Assembly (NCBI RefSeq): GCF_964340395.1
Contig: NC_135549.1
Location: forward strand, 4,381,001 to 4,445,000
Source: Glandiceps talaboti
Lineage: Eukaryota; Hemichordata; Enteropneusta; Spengelidae
DNA: 64,000 bases
Direction: 5' to 3'
Within the stretch, counting starts at the first letter, position 1, and each line of letters begins with the position of its first letter. Both the position numbers and the translations under genes were made by a program. Shown in pieces: positions 62,985-64,000 of this stretch. The notes below the pieces were generated by a model. It searched no databases. It was given only the letters and a program-made list of their open reading frames with translations, and had not been told where the DNA came from.

Positions 62985-63058
62985 ACGAGATTACAACTTC
63001 AAATGGAACGATGCGCCATGCAATGAAATCTTACGCTACTTTATTTGTGAATATGACG
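62985..63058 (+). CDS. Two-lectin membrane protein, exon 8 (end of C-type lectin domain)
   Basis: Joined GC|A it encodes RDYNFKWNDAPCNEILRYFI and then CEYD (residues 485-508). FKWND carries the WND triplet (491-493) that completes the principal calcium site; Cys496 pairs with Cys480 and Cys505 with Cys401. All four core cysteines and both calcium motifs are thus intact, predicting a working calcium-dependent lectin head. The acceptor is TTCTACAG; the donor G|GTGAGT leaves phase 1. Confidence 0.92.
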
Positions 63059-63686
63059 GTGAGTCACGTGATTCCCATACTCTATTACGTCATCCACATG
63101 TGATGTCATCCAAAACTTGCCTAAAAAAGCGAAATCGGAGGGGTAGTATGTATGGCTTGCGATTTTGTACAGTTTGTGTGTTCTCTTTTGTCCTGTAATA
63201 ATGCGAGTTGTGAAAATTGTTAGACCTGAGCGTATAGAAATAATGCAACTTTGAAATAAAAATGCGTAAACTTTGTTAGAAGTATTCAGTGCAAAACCAA
63301 AAAAGAAAATCATGAGTGATGCTAGCTGCATCAACTCGACAAAACGAGACAGGTGTCATTTTTGACGTCGTACTTAAACGAGGCAAAGTTATAGTTCTGA
63401 GGTACTAATATGTTATAAGAGCAATCTAAGCGTCTAACTTATGTTAAGACTAATCAAAGATTTTACCTCTTTCAAAACTGTGATTATTTATATGATTACC
63501 CAAAGCACACCAATATGTTTGTCGAATGTCTGAAATATGATATGACTTGCTTATTTTCGTGAATTTTGCGACACAGTTACTAACCCAAATACTTTCTGTA
63601 TGCGTTGTGTATATCTACTTCATGATTGATCTATGAATCAGTAGACATTTTTATGACTTTGGTTTTTTCTCTCAATCAAATTGCAG

Positions 63687-63697
63687 ATCCTAATTAG
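63687..63697 (+). CDS. Two-lectin membrane protein, exon 9 (stop codon)
   Basis: A minimal terminal coding segment. After the acceptor CAATCAAATTGCAG the phase-1 join gives GAT CCT AAT TAG, i.e. CEYDDPN and stop, right after the last cysteine of the C-type lectin domain. The polypyrimidine tract and phase are good. The full model is 511 residues. Alternatives would be read-through of exon 8 or a more distant exon beyond the window. Confidence 0.6.
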
Positions 63698-63857
63698 CAT
63701 CGATGTCTTAATGACGTGTTCTTGGTGGAACAAGAAATCAATCAGAAAATGGTAACAGTACAATAATGTCGAAATGGAAAGTACAGAAACCGAACATAGA
63801 TGAAGTTCTCAATATCATATAAACGCTTTATAAACATTATTTATTCTGCCACTTATA

Positions 63858-63863
63858 ATTAAA
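63858..63863 (+). terminator. Candidate polyadenylation signal of the lectin gene
   Basis: ATTAAA about 160 bp past the TAG of exon 9, a plausible distance for a short 3' untranslated region. The setting is AT-rich, so this is a suggestion only. Confidence 0.3.
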
Positions 63864-64000
63864 GAATATAGAAAGGAAAAAAACAAAATTAAGGAAACGC
63901 CAACTATTTCTTAAGATTTAAAACTTTTAACGTCAACTTTAAATCTGAGTCAATGTATGTACAGTATATTATATATACAATGAAAATTTCTCCCAGAGGT

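Overview
The window is nuclear DNA from an animal, most likely a marine invertebrate. Introns are long and carry GT/AG borders, overall composition is AT-rich, and simple repeats are very dense: (TATG)n, (TG)n, (TA)n, (GA)n. The palindrome TACATGTA recurs throughout. There are fragments of several LINE families, a tRNA-derived SINE and many short foldback or inverted-repeat elements. F-type lectin domains, C-type lectins and a single BRAF-type kinase fit an invertebrate deuterostome or a mollusc-like animal. The sequence alone does not fix the phylum.

Three protein-coding genes can be built exon by exon. (1) About 1-43.6 kb, minus strand: the 5' part of a BRAF-type MAP3K. Four in-phase exons (43,511-43,618; 16,259-16,360; 5,716-5,910; 4,771-4,923) encode the N-terminus, the BRAF-specific region and the Ras-binding domain. 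The C1 and kinase exons lie beyond the left edge. Nearly all of 1-43 kb is therefore intron, loaded with satellites, microsatellites and small transposons. (2) 48.5-51.0 kb, minus strand: a complete four-exon gene for a 135-residue EFCAB10-like protein, with an RIIa-type docking helix and a degenerate EF-hand. An X-box-like RFX site lies 18 bp upstream of its start codon. (3) 52.3-63.7 kb, plus strand: a nine-exon gene modelled as a 511-residue type II membrane protein. It has a short basic cytoplasmic tail, one membrane anchor, a Thr/Asp-rich stalk of decapeptide repeats, an F-type lectin (fucolectin) domain and a C-type lectin domain with intact EPN and WND motifs. This two-lectin receptor on a repeat-built stalk is the most interesting object in the window.

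Between BRAF and EFCAB10 (43.6-48.5 kb) there is a promoter-like stretch with CACGTG boxes, microsatellites and a weak two-exon candidate of unknown identity near 47.4-48.2 kb. The lectin introns hold three separate LINE remnants, a 623-bp foldback element and a nested insertion in which a 202-bp near-perfect palindrome sits inside an inverted-repeat element that itself interrupts a reverse-transcriptase fragment.

The gene models rest on reading frame, splice-site phase and recognised protein motifs; no transcript evidence was available. No rRNA, stand-alone tRNA or CRISPR array was seen.
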